Assembly (NCBI GenBank): GCA_963807425.1
Contig: CAWEBZ010000012.1
Coordinates: forward strand, 558,001 to 622,000
Direction: 5' to 3'
Source: VRUE01 sp963807425
GTDB lineage: Bacteria > Actinomycetota > Thermoleophilia > Solirubrobacterales > 70-9
Length of the DNA: 64,000 nucleotides
Below the pieces are notes generated by a model. That model did not search any database and was not told the DNA's origin. It worked only from the letters and a program-made list of their open reading frames with translations. The position numbers and the translations under genes were made by a program. Shown here piece after piece: positions 26,069 through 33,594 of this stretch. Within the stretch, counting starts at the first letter, position 1. The number at the start of each line of letters is the position of its first letter.

Positions 26069-26626
26069 TTGAGCCTAAGCACCGCGTTGGCACTCTCAAT
26101 CTCTGCGGCTGGCGTTGCCGTCGCTCTAGGCACTCTCGTCAAGGCGTATGTCGAGTATGCACAGCAGGGAAAGCAGAGACGTGCGGAACTCTTTTTTTCG
26201 CTCCGCGCACGGCTAAAGGCGGACAAACTGGGCTGCATCGCTGAACTTGTCGACCTGACTGAATCAGGCGATCCGACAAGTGCGACCGAATCAAGGCGCA
26301 GATTGGCCGAGATCCCTCTTCGCGACAAGCGGGACTATGTCGGACTCTTTGAGGAGGTTGCAGTCTTTATGAAGAAGGGTCAGATTGAGCCAGAGCTCGC
26401 GCATTACATGTTCGGTTATTACGCGTTGCTATGCAGGGAATGCAAGGAGTTCTGGTCAAATATCAATTTTGCCCACGATTACTGGAGCATTTTTCATAAC
26501 TTCTGTCATGAAACAAAAGTGTTCCAGGAAGAGCTTGCCCAGGAACGTGCCCAGGAGTGCGGTCCCGGGGGTGTTGCCTACATTAGCGATGACGGGGAGC
26601 TCATTGTTGACGAGAGCCACAGTTAA
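26069..26626 (+). CDS. Unknown membrane-anchored protein in lower-GC patch
   Basis: 185 aa from TTG 26069. One N-terminal TM (ALALSISAAGVAVALGTLV) followed by a helical soluble part with KQRRAELFFSLRARLKADKL, LRDKRDYVGLFEEVAVFMKKG and several Cys/aromatic residues (YYALLCRECKEFWSNINFAH). Layout resembles DUF4760-like membrane-anchored helical proteins, but I cannot assign a family. Codon use is visibly less GC-rich than the neighbours, suggesting transfer. Its 3' end overlaps the MoaD-like gene by 38 bases, so the two are likely translated together. Confidence 0.6.
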   Translation: MSLSTALALSISAAGVAVALGTLVKAYVEYAQQGKQRRAELFFSLRARLKADKLGCIAELVDLTESGDPTSATESRRRLAEIPLRDKRDYVGLFEEVAVFMKKGQIEPELAHYMFGYYALLCRECKEFWSNINFAHDYWSIFHNFCHETKVFQEELAQERAQECGPGGVAYISDDGELIVDESHS

Positions 26627-26900
26627 GGTACCAACGCAACTTCGTTCTGCGACCAATGGCATTGGTGAAGTTTCCGCCCCAGGAGATACCGTCGGTGCCG
26701 TGCTCTCCGCCGTGGGGAAAGTCTATCCGGAGCTAATGGAGCGCATTGGGGTACACGACGACAGCTTTTACGATTTTACAATAAGACGGTACGTGCATAT
26801 TTATGTAGGAGGCGAGGATATCCGCTTCCAGAATGGACTAGAGACTCCTCTCAACGATGGTGATGAGATAACGATTTTGCCTGCAAATGCTGGCGGTTAG
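26589..26900 (+). CDS. MoaD/ThiS-family ubiquitin-like sulfur carrier
   Basis: About 98-103 aa with a beta-grasp fold: VKVPTQLRSATNGIGEV, then VGAVLSAVGKVYPELMERIG, YVHIYVGGEDIRFQNGLETP and DGDEITILPANAGG ending in the Gly-Gly tail that is adenylated and thiocarboxylated in this family. Start may be ATG 26589 or TTG 26604/26607, all inside the previous gene. No ThiF/MoeB-like activating enzyme, MoaE or cysteine synthase lies nearby, so the partner pathway is unknown. Like its upstream partner it is in a lower-GC patch. Confidence 0.75.
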   Translation: MTGSSLLTRATVKVPTQLRSATNGIGEVSAPGDTVGAVLSAVGKVYPELMERIGVHDDSFYDFTIRRYVHIYVGGEDIRFQNGLETPLNDGDEITILPANAGG

Positions 26901-27227
26901 TTGCTTACCGGGGGAGCACGACGACGCGGGTGGCCGTAGAGCGGGTTCGCATTACCGCTTTGAATTCAACGCACTAAATCAGGTCAAACTGCCGCTTTCG
27001 CGTGAAAGCAGCAGCGGCGCTCCAAAGCCTGCCGGTCCCGAGCGCCCATTGATCAGCGTCGCGGCGAGCGCTGCGGAGGCCGGGAACCGCAATCAGTCCA
27101 AACAATTGCCGATAGACCAAACCATTAGTTCTTGCTGCAGAGATCCATCGCGCATAGGCCGAACCAGGGGTCCCGTCAGGCTACGTGGGCTCGATCACTA
27201 GGGATTCTTAATCGCTACGGTCCTGGG
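26901..27227. other. Gene-free interval holding a CAATTG repeat
   Basis: No convincing coding sequence. A short hairpin GCTTTCGCGTGAAAGC lies near 26994-27009 and the repeat copy at 27091-27140 occupies the middle. Confidence 0.4.
27091..27140 (+). repeat. CAATTG repeat, copy 2
   Basis: Shares AATC.G.CCAAACAATTG, GACCAAA and TAGTTCTTGCTGC with the copy at 31316 in the same spacing; differs in the GAAGCC block. Confidence 0.6.
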
Positions 27228-28028
27228 ATGGTCAGAGCCTTGCGGTGGAGAACGGCCTGCGGCGTACTTGTCCTCGTCACCGCCATGCTGTTGGGGGCAT
27301 CCTCGGCGAGCGGGCAAGACGGCTCGCCAGACCGAAATGTCCCCCGTCTCTTCTGGCTCGGGCAGGAGTTCGACGGCCTGTCGCTGACCGAGGAACCGCT
27401 TGATCATTTTTTCATCTACGGAGATTGCGAGCCGCCGCCCGGGGAGGGCGGATGCGCTCCCCCGTTGGAGGTACAGAACTCGACTACCTGCGGCCGCAAT
27501 CCGGTCGGTCTCGACAGCCTTCCTAGTCGGCTCTTCAAGCTACGCGGCGGCGGCCTAGCGGCCGACTACGGAGCCTGGATCGATGTCGGCACCGGCGGCC
27601 GGACTGTGACCGTGCACTCCTTCGACTCTAAACTCGCGATGTCAGCGGTGCACGAGATCCGCCCTCGGCCTGAAGCCACTCCGAGGGAACTGGCGCCGCC
27701 GGTTTACCCGCTGCCCGTCCTGCGGGAGCTGAAGCGTGTGACCGCGGCCGCCCAAAGGATCCGTGGGATCAAGGCAATCGCCGCTACGACCGACCTCTCG
27801 CCCGGCGTCGTGAGAACGCGCCTGCGAACTGCCAAGCTGCTTGGCCCGCAAGCGCTTGCCAACATCCCCGTCCCCACGCTGTCCTCAGACGCCGTATGGG
27901 AGTTGCGCCAACTGGCCTTCGAGGCTCGGGAGCTCGGTTTCTCTGGAACCGCAGAGCGTCATGAAATCTCGGCCGCGACCCTGCGAGCAAAGATCAATCA
28001 GGTGCGAGGCCTCGCTGGCGACTGCTGA
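27228..28028 (+). CDS. Secreted protein of unknown function
   Basis: 266 aa from ATG 27228. Signal peptide (residues 8-30, ending SASGQ), then PRLFWLGQEFDGLSLTEEPL, IYGDCEPPPGEGGCAPPLEV and TTCGRNP with four conserved-looking cysteines, a central beta-rich part, and a C-terminal helical region (ELKRVTAAAQRIRGIKA ... SSDAVWELRQLAFEARELGF). No catalytic motif recognised. The PPLEVQxxxxC pattern looks like a lineage-specific exported family. Confidence 0.7.
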   Translation: MVRALRWRTACGVLVLVTAMLLGASSASGQDGSPDRNVPRLFWLGQEFDGLSLTEEPLDHFFIYGDCEPPPGEGGCAPPLEVQNSTTCGRNPVGLDSLPSRLFKLRGGGLAADYGAWIDVGTGGRTVTVHSFDSKLAMSAVHEIRPRPEATPRELAPPVYPLPVLRELKRVTAAAQRIRGIKAIAATTDLSPGVVRTRLRTAKLLGPQALANIPVPTLSSDAVWELRQLAFEARELGFSGTAERHEISAATLRAKINQVRGLAGDC

Positions 28029-28239
28029 CTGTTCATCTCTCCATGAACCATCGCAAGCTATCGGGGGCTGAGGGCAAATCGAATAGAAAACCTAGCCAAA
28101 TAGAAATTGACCTCATCTGAGGCGAGAGGGATGCTCGCTGGTGCGTTTGCCCCAACGTCTAAGCGCAAACCACTGGAACCACCTTCACGGGAGAACCCGC
28201 CAGACTCTCTTAATTCTTGGCCTGTGGGCGCACTCATAG

Positions 28240-28338
28240 GAAATTTTTAGAAAACGTCCCCGCAAAAAACTCGACGTTTAGCAGAAACCGTAACTAACAA
28301 AGAGAGGGAAAAGAAAGAGATAAAGCAATAACTGAAGA
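28240..28338 (+). repeat. ~98-bp direct repeat, copy 1
   Basis: Contains CTCGACGTTTAGCAGAAACC, GTAACTAAC and the purine-rich AAGAGAGGGAAAAGAAAGAG run, matching 28885-28983 at roughly 85% with four small gaps. It ends directly before the start codon of the collagen-like relic, so it may be that gene's promoter/leader. Confidence 0.7.
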
Positions 28339-28346
28339 GCCGGAAG

Positions 28347-28873
28347 ATGTTCTCCAAGCTAAGTACTCACTTCGGGATTCCAGGGGTCATCGCCGTGATC
28401 GCCCTGGTCTTCGCCATGCTGGGGGGCGCCTACGCCGCCAAACAGCTCAGGAGACGGCGTAGGCGCCACGCCCTCAGCCAAATGCTCCCGGGACAAACCA
28501 GGCAAGCCCAGCAAGCAAGGCCCCGCTGGTCCAGCAGGCTCCACCGGCGCCCCGGTGAAACCTCGAAAGAGGAAGACAACGAAACCTCCGCCACCGAAAT
28601 CTGCACCGGCGAAGAAGGTTCCCCTGGACCGCGGGCGGCAGCGAGAATGCCGGCGTAATCCTCGCGCCGATCTCTTCACCCTCCTTGACTACTCGAGCGC
28701 CAAGCTGCCCGACTGCCGCGCCTTTGGGCAGGCAAGCCCGGTCAATAAAAGAACGGCGTCGATACCCGGGGCATGGTGGCCTCGGTCAGGGCCTCTGTAA
28801 GCGGGGATGCGGTCAGCTTCCTGATCACCAGCGGCATCCCGCGTGGCGAAGGCGCGCAGGACCTGCCGACCTA
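28347..28873 (+). pseudogene. Collagen-like surface protein relic
   Basis: ATG 28347 opens MFSKLSTHFGIPGVIAVIAL then VFAMLGGAYAA, the N-terminal membrane segment of Thermoleophilia-type collagen-like proteins. In other frames follow KQGPAGPAGSTGAP (Gly-X-Y repeats), a Lys/Pro-rich stretch and a tail GDAVSFLITSGIPRGEGAQD. At least two shifts are needed and the Gly-X-Y region is very short compared with the family, so this looks truncated and decayed. Confidence 0.5.
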
Positions 28874-28884
28874 GCTGGCAGGGG

Positions 28885-28983
28885 AGAAATAGAAAACTTA
28901 TCCGCAAAAACTCGACGTTTTGCAGAAACCGTAACTAATAAGAGAGAGGAAAAGAAATAGATAAAGCAAGGACTGAGGAACCT
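28885..28983 (+). repeat. ~98-bp direct repeat, copy 2
   Basis: Same orientation as 28240-28338: CTCGACGTTTTGCAGAAACC, GTAACTAATAAGAGAGAGG and AGATAAAGCA. It is followed by a hydrophobic reading frame (GLAIAVLVVIAIMAGCA then stop at 29037) that has no usable start codon, perhaps the end of a second relic. Confidence 0.7.
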
Positions 28984-29201
28984 CGGCCTTGCGATCGCGG
29001 TCCTCGTCGTCATCGCGATCATGGCCGGCTGCGCATAGGCCGCGTAGTTTGACCTAAACAGGACAGTAGGGCTCTCTAGCGATGGATCAGGACTTTGCCC
29101 TGAATCGTGCCCACCCGCTGCGCGTCGACAAAGGGGACTCTCATTTCGGACTCCATTTGTCGCGCCCGTTGAATTATACCCCGCTCCGCGCTCGCTTCAG
29201 C

Positions 29202-29218
29202 ACCCCTTTGAAAGGGGT
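29202..29218. promoter_or_regulatory. 17-bp perfect palindrome
   Basis: ACCCCTTTGAAAGGGGT is symmetric about 29210. It lies 77 bases upstream of the small membrane protein start at 29295 and could be an operator. Confidence 0.35.
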
Positions 29219-29294
29219 TAACTCGCCTTCGGGCTCGCCTTCCGTTCACAGCGGTCGCGGTGTGGGTCGGCTCCAAATCAACAAGGAGTCGAAA

Positions 29295-29468
29295 ATGAAG
29301 GTTGTTCGTCTTTCGATAACCGCCGTCGGCGTTAATGCCATCGGACAGCCCCCTGACTACCACGTCCACGCGACGGCGATCCTCGGGATCGTGCTCCTGC
29401 TGATCCTCATCGGTCATGCGGTCCTGGGCCTGCTCCGCAACCTTCGGGACTTCCGCAACGGTCACTGA
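29295..29468 (+). CDS. 57-aa membrane peptide
   Basis: ATG 29295 has a good AAGGAG at 29283-29288. Residues 25-45 are a single hydrophobic segment (ATAILGIVLLLILIGHAVLG) flanked by a polar N-terminus (DYHVHA) and a basic tail (LLRNLRDFRNGH). Unknown function. The ribosome site and clean TM design favour a real gene. Confidence 0.5.
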   Translation: MKVVRLSITAVGVNAIGQPPDYHVHATAILGIVLLLILIGHAVLGLLRNLRDFRNGH

Positions 29469-29563
29469 CGAGTGCCCCGAGAGGGTCCACGGCGATTTCG
29501 CCATGCGTATGCAGGTGAATGCTCGCCCTCGCAGACTCGTCTCTACGCCTGTGCCTTCGCGGG

Positions 29564-29919
29564 CCTGCGTGAGGGCGGCAGAGGTGCACCTGCTCATGTA
29601 CGACCCTCCCTGCAGTCACTACTCCACATTTCAACTCGAGCATCGTCAGGCAGGGTTTCGGCATTTGTAGCGCGTAGCCGAGAAAGGGGCCGGTCATTCG
29701 GGAATCGTTTAGGGGGGACAAAACGCCTTTCGCTGCGCCCTAGATACCCATAATGATCCTACCCACCGAACCGACCCCGCTGGACTACATCGCCCTGGGC
29801 CTCATCGCGCTGTACCTACTGCCCCACTTTGGTTGCGCGGTACTAGACTTCCTCTTCTACCTGGACGACTATCTAGAGAACCGGAAGAAAAAACGCTGAT
29901 CATCGACCCGTTCTCCGGT
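29564..29919 (+). repeat. Long inverted repeat, left arm
   Basis: 356 bases that match 30875-31217 in inverse orientation at roughly 85-90%. Blocks such as CACCTGCTCATGTACGACCC, CTACTCCACATTTCAACT and GTAGCCGAGAAAGGGG are identical in both arms. The arm carries a 48-codon frame on + (29753). The arms enclose ~955 bases with one membrane-protein gene. Confidence 0.8.
29753..29899 (+). CDS. 48-aa candidate membrane peptide (left arm copy)
   Basis: Reads MILPTEPTPLDYIALGLIAL then YLLPHFGCAVLDF and LDDYLENRKKKR. One hydrophobic helix with Gly-Cys and an acidic/basic amphipathic tail. The right arm encodes a 47-aa homologue without a stop or gap in frame apart from one codon. However most differences between the copies fall at first and second codon positions, which is not the pattern of purifying selection. 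No Shine-Dalgarno; TAGATA 7 bases before the ATG could be a -10 of a leaderless message. Confidence 0.4.
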   Translation: MILPTEPTPLDYIALGLIALYLLPHFGCAVLDFLFYLDDYLENRKKKR

Positions 29920-30052
29920 TCAGGAACGATGGAAGTACCGTCGCCGACCCGTGCCAGCCGACTTCGACAGCGGGTGCTTTTCATCGCCCCATTGGCGAGG
30001 ACGGCTCCGAGATCAAGAAGCGGAAGACCCCACGCGACGACGCCGATCCCAT

Positions 30053-30110
30053 CCGATCTCGATCTCGCGACAGCCGCTTGTGACCGTGCCCACGTTGTCC
30101 AGCCGGTCCA
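30053..30110 (+). repeat. Copy 2 of the ~57-bp diverged repeat
   Basis: Matches 25381-25436 in the same orientation (CCGATCTCGAT, GCCGCTTG, ACCGTGCCC, GTCCAGC). It sits just inside the left arm of the long inverted repeat. The tRNA-like arm seen after copy 1 is not present here. Confidence 0.5.
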
Positions 30111-30120
30111 CCGTTCCGTT

Positions 30121-30633
30121 CTACGCGGGCCCGGTATCGAGACACGCGCGAGAAGCGCGGAAGAAAAGCCGAACAGCGACGATCGTCATGCGCGCCAGGA
30201 GGATTAGCACCGCTACAAGGACCGCGCTTACAAGCAATTCGGCGAGGAAACTCGGCTGACTACCCTCCGGAGTCCCCGGTAGTAGACCGAAGAGACACAC
30301 GATTCCTAGCCCTGAGTAATACACCGCCCCCGAACGCACGATCAGAGCCTCATAGAGTTCATCGAACGAAAGAGAAATCACACTACCGAGCCGCTTCGTT
30401 CTACGATGAGATCGATTCCAGACCGGGTAACGAGTCCTTGGCTTGACATGCTTGGGCATCGAGCGGAAGGCAAGAACCGCCATCGCAACTGCGCCGAGAA
30501 AAAGTCCGGGAGCGGAGGCGAAGATCGCGTTCAGGAACGGCGCGATGTCAGAAAGAGCGGTCCAGATAGCCGTCGCGATCAGGCTTGCAAGGATTGAACG
30601 AGCCCAAAAGTCGTCTTTCAGCTTGCCCAACAT
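30121..30633 (-). CDS. Membrane protein of unknown function inside the inverted repeat
   Basis: 170 aa with about four hydrophobic segments: ILASLIATAIWTALSDIAPF, LFLGAVAMAVLAF, YYSGLGIVCLFGLL and LLVSAVLVAVLILLARMTIV, separated by a basic cytosolic loop (PRTRYPVWNRSHRRTKRLG). Codon use is less GC-biased than the flanking chromosome. It is the only sizeable frame between the ~350-bp inverted arms, so if the structure is mobile this is its cargo. No transposase or integrase signature is seen. Confidence 0.55.
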   Translation of the reverse strand: MLGKLKDDFWARSILASLIATAIWTALSDIAPFLNAIFASAPGLFLGAVAMAVLAFRSMPKHVKPRTRYPVWNRSHRRTKRLGSVISLSFDELYEALIVRSGAVYYSGLGIVCLFGLLPGTPEGSQPSFLAELLVSAVLVAVLILLARMTIVAVRLFFRASRACLDTGPA

Positions 30634-30777
30634 GATGCCATACAGGCTATCGCGCGGTCCTGGGGATGGCCACCGGCAGACAACCCGCTAGGCCGATTCC
30701 GGACCTTGCCGAGCTTAGAAGTGCAGCACTGTTGAAGGCGAAAGCGGGTCTGCCGACTGATAAGACTTCCTCTGCTG

Positions 30778-30830
30778 GCTGCATGCAAGAACTTTTGGTG
30801 TTGGTACGGCTTCAATTGTTTGGGCCGATT
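30778..30830 (-). repeat. CAATTG repeat, copy 3 (inverted)
   Basis: On the minus strand reads AATCGGCCCAAACAATTGAA then GCCGTACCAA, and AGTTCTTGCATGCAGCC. Same order and spacing as the copy at 31316, with 44 bases to the right inverted-repeat arm. Confidence 0.65.
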
Positions 30831-30874
30831 TCGGTTAGCGTCAATAACTGTGATTCGACCAGGGCTCCGCCCCG

Positions 30875-31217
30875 ACCGGAGAACGGGTCGATTGATCAGC
30901 GCCTCTTTCGGTTCTCTAGATAGTCGTCCAGGTCGCAGAGGAAGGCTAGTACCGCGCAACCAAAGCGGGGCAGTAGGAACGGCGAGAGGAGGCCCACGAC
31001 GATGTAGGTCAGCGGGGTCGGTTCGGCGGGCAGGAGCATTCTGGGTAGCTAAGCGCAGCGAAGGCGTTTTGCCCCCCCATAAACGATCCCCGAATGACCG
31101 ACCCCTTTCTCGGCTACGCATTAAACCCCGCATGACGATGCTCAAGTTGAAATGTGGAGTAGCGCCTACGGAGAGGGTCGTACATGAGCAGGTGCAACTC
31201 TGCCACTCTCACGCAGG
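30875..31217 (-). repeat. Long inverted repeat, right arm
   Basis: 343 bases, inverse counterpart of 29564-29919. Small indels and scattered substitutions separate the arms, so they are not a recent exact duplication. Confidence 0.8.
30896..31039 (-). CDS. 47-aa candidate membrane peptide (right arm copy)
   Basis: Reads MLLPAEPTPLTYIVVGLLSP then FLLPRFGCAVLAF and LDDYLENRKRR; homologous to the left-arm peptide over its whole length. The identical features are the LPxEPTPL start, the FGCAVL core and the LDDYLENRK tail. Same reservation as for the partner about codon-position differences. Confidence 0.4.
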   Translation of the reverse strand: MLLPAEPTPLTYIVVGLLSPFLLPRFGCAVLAFLCDLDDYLENRKRR

Positions 31218-31315
31218 GTCTTACCACCCTTCAAAGGGCGTAGGGATGGGTCTTACTCCCGGCACAGCGGGCATTCGAGGTTGGGTCTAGGGATGTTTGC
31301 ATCAGAGTCGACCCA

Positions 31316-31364
31316 AATCGGCCCAAACAATTGAAGCCGGACCAAAGGACTAGTTCTTGCTGCG
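31316..31364 (+). repeat. CAATTG repeat, copy 4
   Basis: AATCGGCCCAAACAATTGAA, GCCGGACCAAAGGACTAG and TTCTTGCTGC. It lies in a gene-free gap (31218-31450) and marks the right end of the repeat-rich tract. Confidence 0.65.
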
Positions 31365-31450
31365 ACGCTGGATTCAGTTGACGAAGATCCGGCGCATCGG
31401 GTCGCCTACAACTGGCCACGTCTACCGGCCACTCCGGCCACTCGGCTCGA

Positions 31451-33511
31451 CTAAGGGGATGGAGGAGACACAGCTCGAGTCGCCCCGCCCGGCTTCCCTT
31501 GCTCAGGATCGGTGGGAAGACCACGCTGCGCGGCGACCTGCTCGAAGGCCGCAACGACCTTGGGGTCAAACTGCGAGCCGGCGCTGCGGCGTAGCTCTTC
31601 GAGAGCTCGCGAGGGACGCATCGCGACGCTGTAGGGACGCTCTGAGACCATCGCCGCGTAGGCATCGCAAACGGCGACCACCCGCGAGCCGAGTGGGATC
31701 TGCTCGCCGCGCAGGGAGTCCGGGTAGCCACCGCCATCCCAGCGCTCGCCACTCGAGCGAACCAGACGCGCGACCGGCACGAGCGCCGCCGCCGAGGCGA
31801 TGATCCGCTCGCCGATAAGGGTGTGCTGGCGGACGAACTCCCACTCGGACTCCTCGAGCGGGCCTGGCTTGTTCAGGATCGCGTCGGGGATCGCCATCTT
31901 CCCCGTCTCGTGCAGCTGCGCGGCGCGGTAGGTCTCGTCACGTTGCTCGGCCTCCATTCCCAGCTCCTCGGCGACCGCCAGCGCCAGCTCAGCGACATCG
32001 ACGGCTTGCTCGGCCAGCTGCGGTTGGCGCTCGCGTAGCGCCGTCAGCAGCACGTCGCGCGACTGCGAGCCGGCCGAGGTCCGCTCGCTGACCTTGTTCG
32101 CATACATCCGCCGGTCGGCGAGCTGCATTGCCTCTTTGACCGAGCCGGCCTCGCTCGGCAACAGGACGTTGCCCTGCGAGGCGCCGATCGCGAATCCCTC
32201 GCCGCGCTCAGAGAGCGCAGCGGTGGCGCCGGCGATGATCGCGTCGACCTCCGCCGCCGTGCACTCGACCAGAAGGCAGAACTCATCGCCACCCAGCCGG
32301 TAGGCGCGGCCCTTCGAGGCCGCGAAGAGCTCCAGCCGCCCGCCGAGTCGTTCCAGCAGGGCGTCTCCAGCCGGGTGGCCGAAGGTGTCGTTGTAGAGCT
32401 TGAAGCCGTCGAGGTCGAACAGGGCGAGGAGCCGAAGGGACCCTGCCGCTGCCGGGCGCGTGGTCGCACGCTCCAGGTCCAGCATCAGCGCCCTGCGGTT
32501 GGGCAGTCCGGTCAACTCGTCGGTACGCGACTCTTGCAGGCGCGTGCGGACTTCCCCATGGCTCTCACGCAACGAGAGGACCAGCCGCACGACGACCGCG
32601 ATCAGGGTGAGCAGGGAGATGACTGCCGCTGCGGTAGGGGCCGTGGTGAATCGTTCGGCTGCCTGGATGCAGATCGCGACTAGGGCCGCGGCGGCCGGTA
32701 TCGCGATGATCCGCGCCGCCCGCGATCGCATTGGCTCCGTGACGCCCGGCTCGATCCACGCCGCGCAGGCCACCAGCAGAACGCCGAACGGCCAGCCAGC
32801 GTCGAGAATCGTGCCTTCGACGTAGGTCCCCTTGGCAGCCTGCAGCAAGTAGACGCCATCGGAGACGGCGAGCAGCAAGAGACCGGCACCGAGCACCGCC
32901 CAGCTGCGACCCGGCCGCCAGCCGGTGAACGAGGCGGCCGTTGCCACCATCGTCAACAGGGTCAGGTCGGCGATCGGGTAGGCCAGGTTGGTGGCGACGG
33001 CGAGCGTCTGGCCTTCGCTGGAGGCATCGACGATCGGCCCGAGCGCGAACGCCGCCGCCAGCGCTGCGACGGCCGAGCCGACGATCGCGCCGTCCAGCCA
33101 CCGCGCGACCGGGAAGGCCCCGATCCTCGCCCGCAGAAGGGCGATCAGCGCCACGTAGGCGAGTGGATAGAAGGCGAGGTAGCCGCCGTCGGCGGGAGAG
33201 GGGATCGGCACCGACGCCTGCTCGGCGAGCACAGCCGCGTAATAGATTTCTCCGCCGGTGTAGAGCAGCAAGCCGACGCCAAGCAGTGCCCAGGCAAACC
33301 GCTCGCGGCGGACCAGCGCGGCCCGCAGCAGACAGGCGGCGGCGCTTGTCAGCATCAGGGCGTTGTAGATCCAGGTGTTGAAGAGCGCATCGGCGCCGGG
33401 ACCGCCAAACCCGACCGCGACATGCGCGGTGAAAGCGGCGAGCAGGCAGAGGGCAAGGAGGCCGCCGACAAGGACGGTCCTTCGCTCGCGCTGACTCAAT
33501 CCAGATACCAC
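31451..33511 (-). CDS. Membrane GGDEF - HD-GYP-like protein
   Basis: 686 aa from GTG 33511. Residues ~1-310 contain about nine to ten hydrophobic segments (MASE-like sensor). Then a GGDEF domain: DELTGLPNRRALMLDLERA and YRLGGDEFCLLVE with the active-site GGDEF intact, predicting c-di-GMP synthesis. The C-terminal ~180 residues are an HD-GYP-type domain, but key metal ligands differ: LHETGKMAIPDAILNKPGPL (HE instead of HD) and RSSGERWDGGGYPDSL (SGE instead of HHE/SHE). Phosphodiesterase activity is therefore doubtful. The gene lies 83 bases after the sulfatase stop on the same strand. Confidence 0.85.
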   Translation of the reverse strand: MVSGLSQRERRTVLVGGLLALCLLAAFTAHVAVGFGGPGADALFNTWIYNALMLTSAAACLLRAALVRRERFAWALLGVGLLLYTGGEIYYAAVLAEQASVPIPSPADGGYLAFYPLAYVALIALLRARIGAFPVARWLDGAIVGSAVAALAAAFALGPIVDASSEGQTLAVATNLAYPIADLTLLTMVATAASFTGWRPGRSWAVLGAGLLLLAVSDGVYLLQAAKGTYVEGTILDAGWPFGVLLVACAAWIEPGVTEPMRSRAARIIAIPAAAALVAICIQAAERFTTAPTAAAVISLLTLIAVVVRLVLSLRESHGEVRTRLQESRTDELTGLPNRRALMLDLERATTRPAAAGSLRLLALFDLDGFKLYNDTFGHPAGDALLERLGGRLELFAASKGRAYRLGGDEFCLLVECTAAEVDAIIAGATAALSERGEGFAIGASQGNVLLPSEAGSVKEAMQLADRRMYANKVSERTSAGSQSRDVLLTALRERQPQLAEQAVDVAELALAVAEELGMEAEQRDETYRAAQLHETGKMAIPDAILNKPGPLEESEWEFVRQHTLIGERIIASAAALVPVARLVRSSGERWDGGGYPDSLRGEQIPLGSRVVAVCDAYAAMVSERPYSVAMRPSRALEELRRSAGSQFDPKVVAAFEQVAAQRGLPTDPEQGKPGGATRAVSPPSP

Positions 33512-33594
33512 TTCCCAGCAATCGGAATCTGGGGCGAAAACCTTGACCTGTGAGACCTGTTCGCCGTCGTCGATCGATTCCGCGACCCGGGGCG

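Noticed and set aside
26887..27201. 104-codon plus-strand frame
   Set aside because: Begins inside the MoaD-like gene, crosses a repeat copy and shows no conserved composition.
28981..29037. Hydrophobic lipoprotein-like tail ending AGCA
   Set aside because: No ATG, GTG or TTG in frame before it; treated as relic sequence after the direct repeat.
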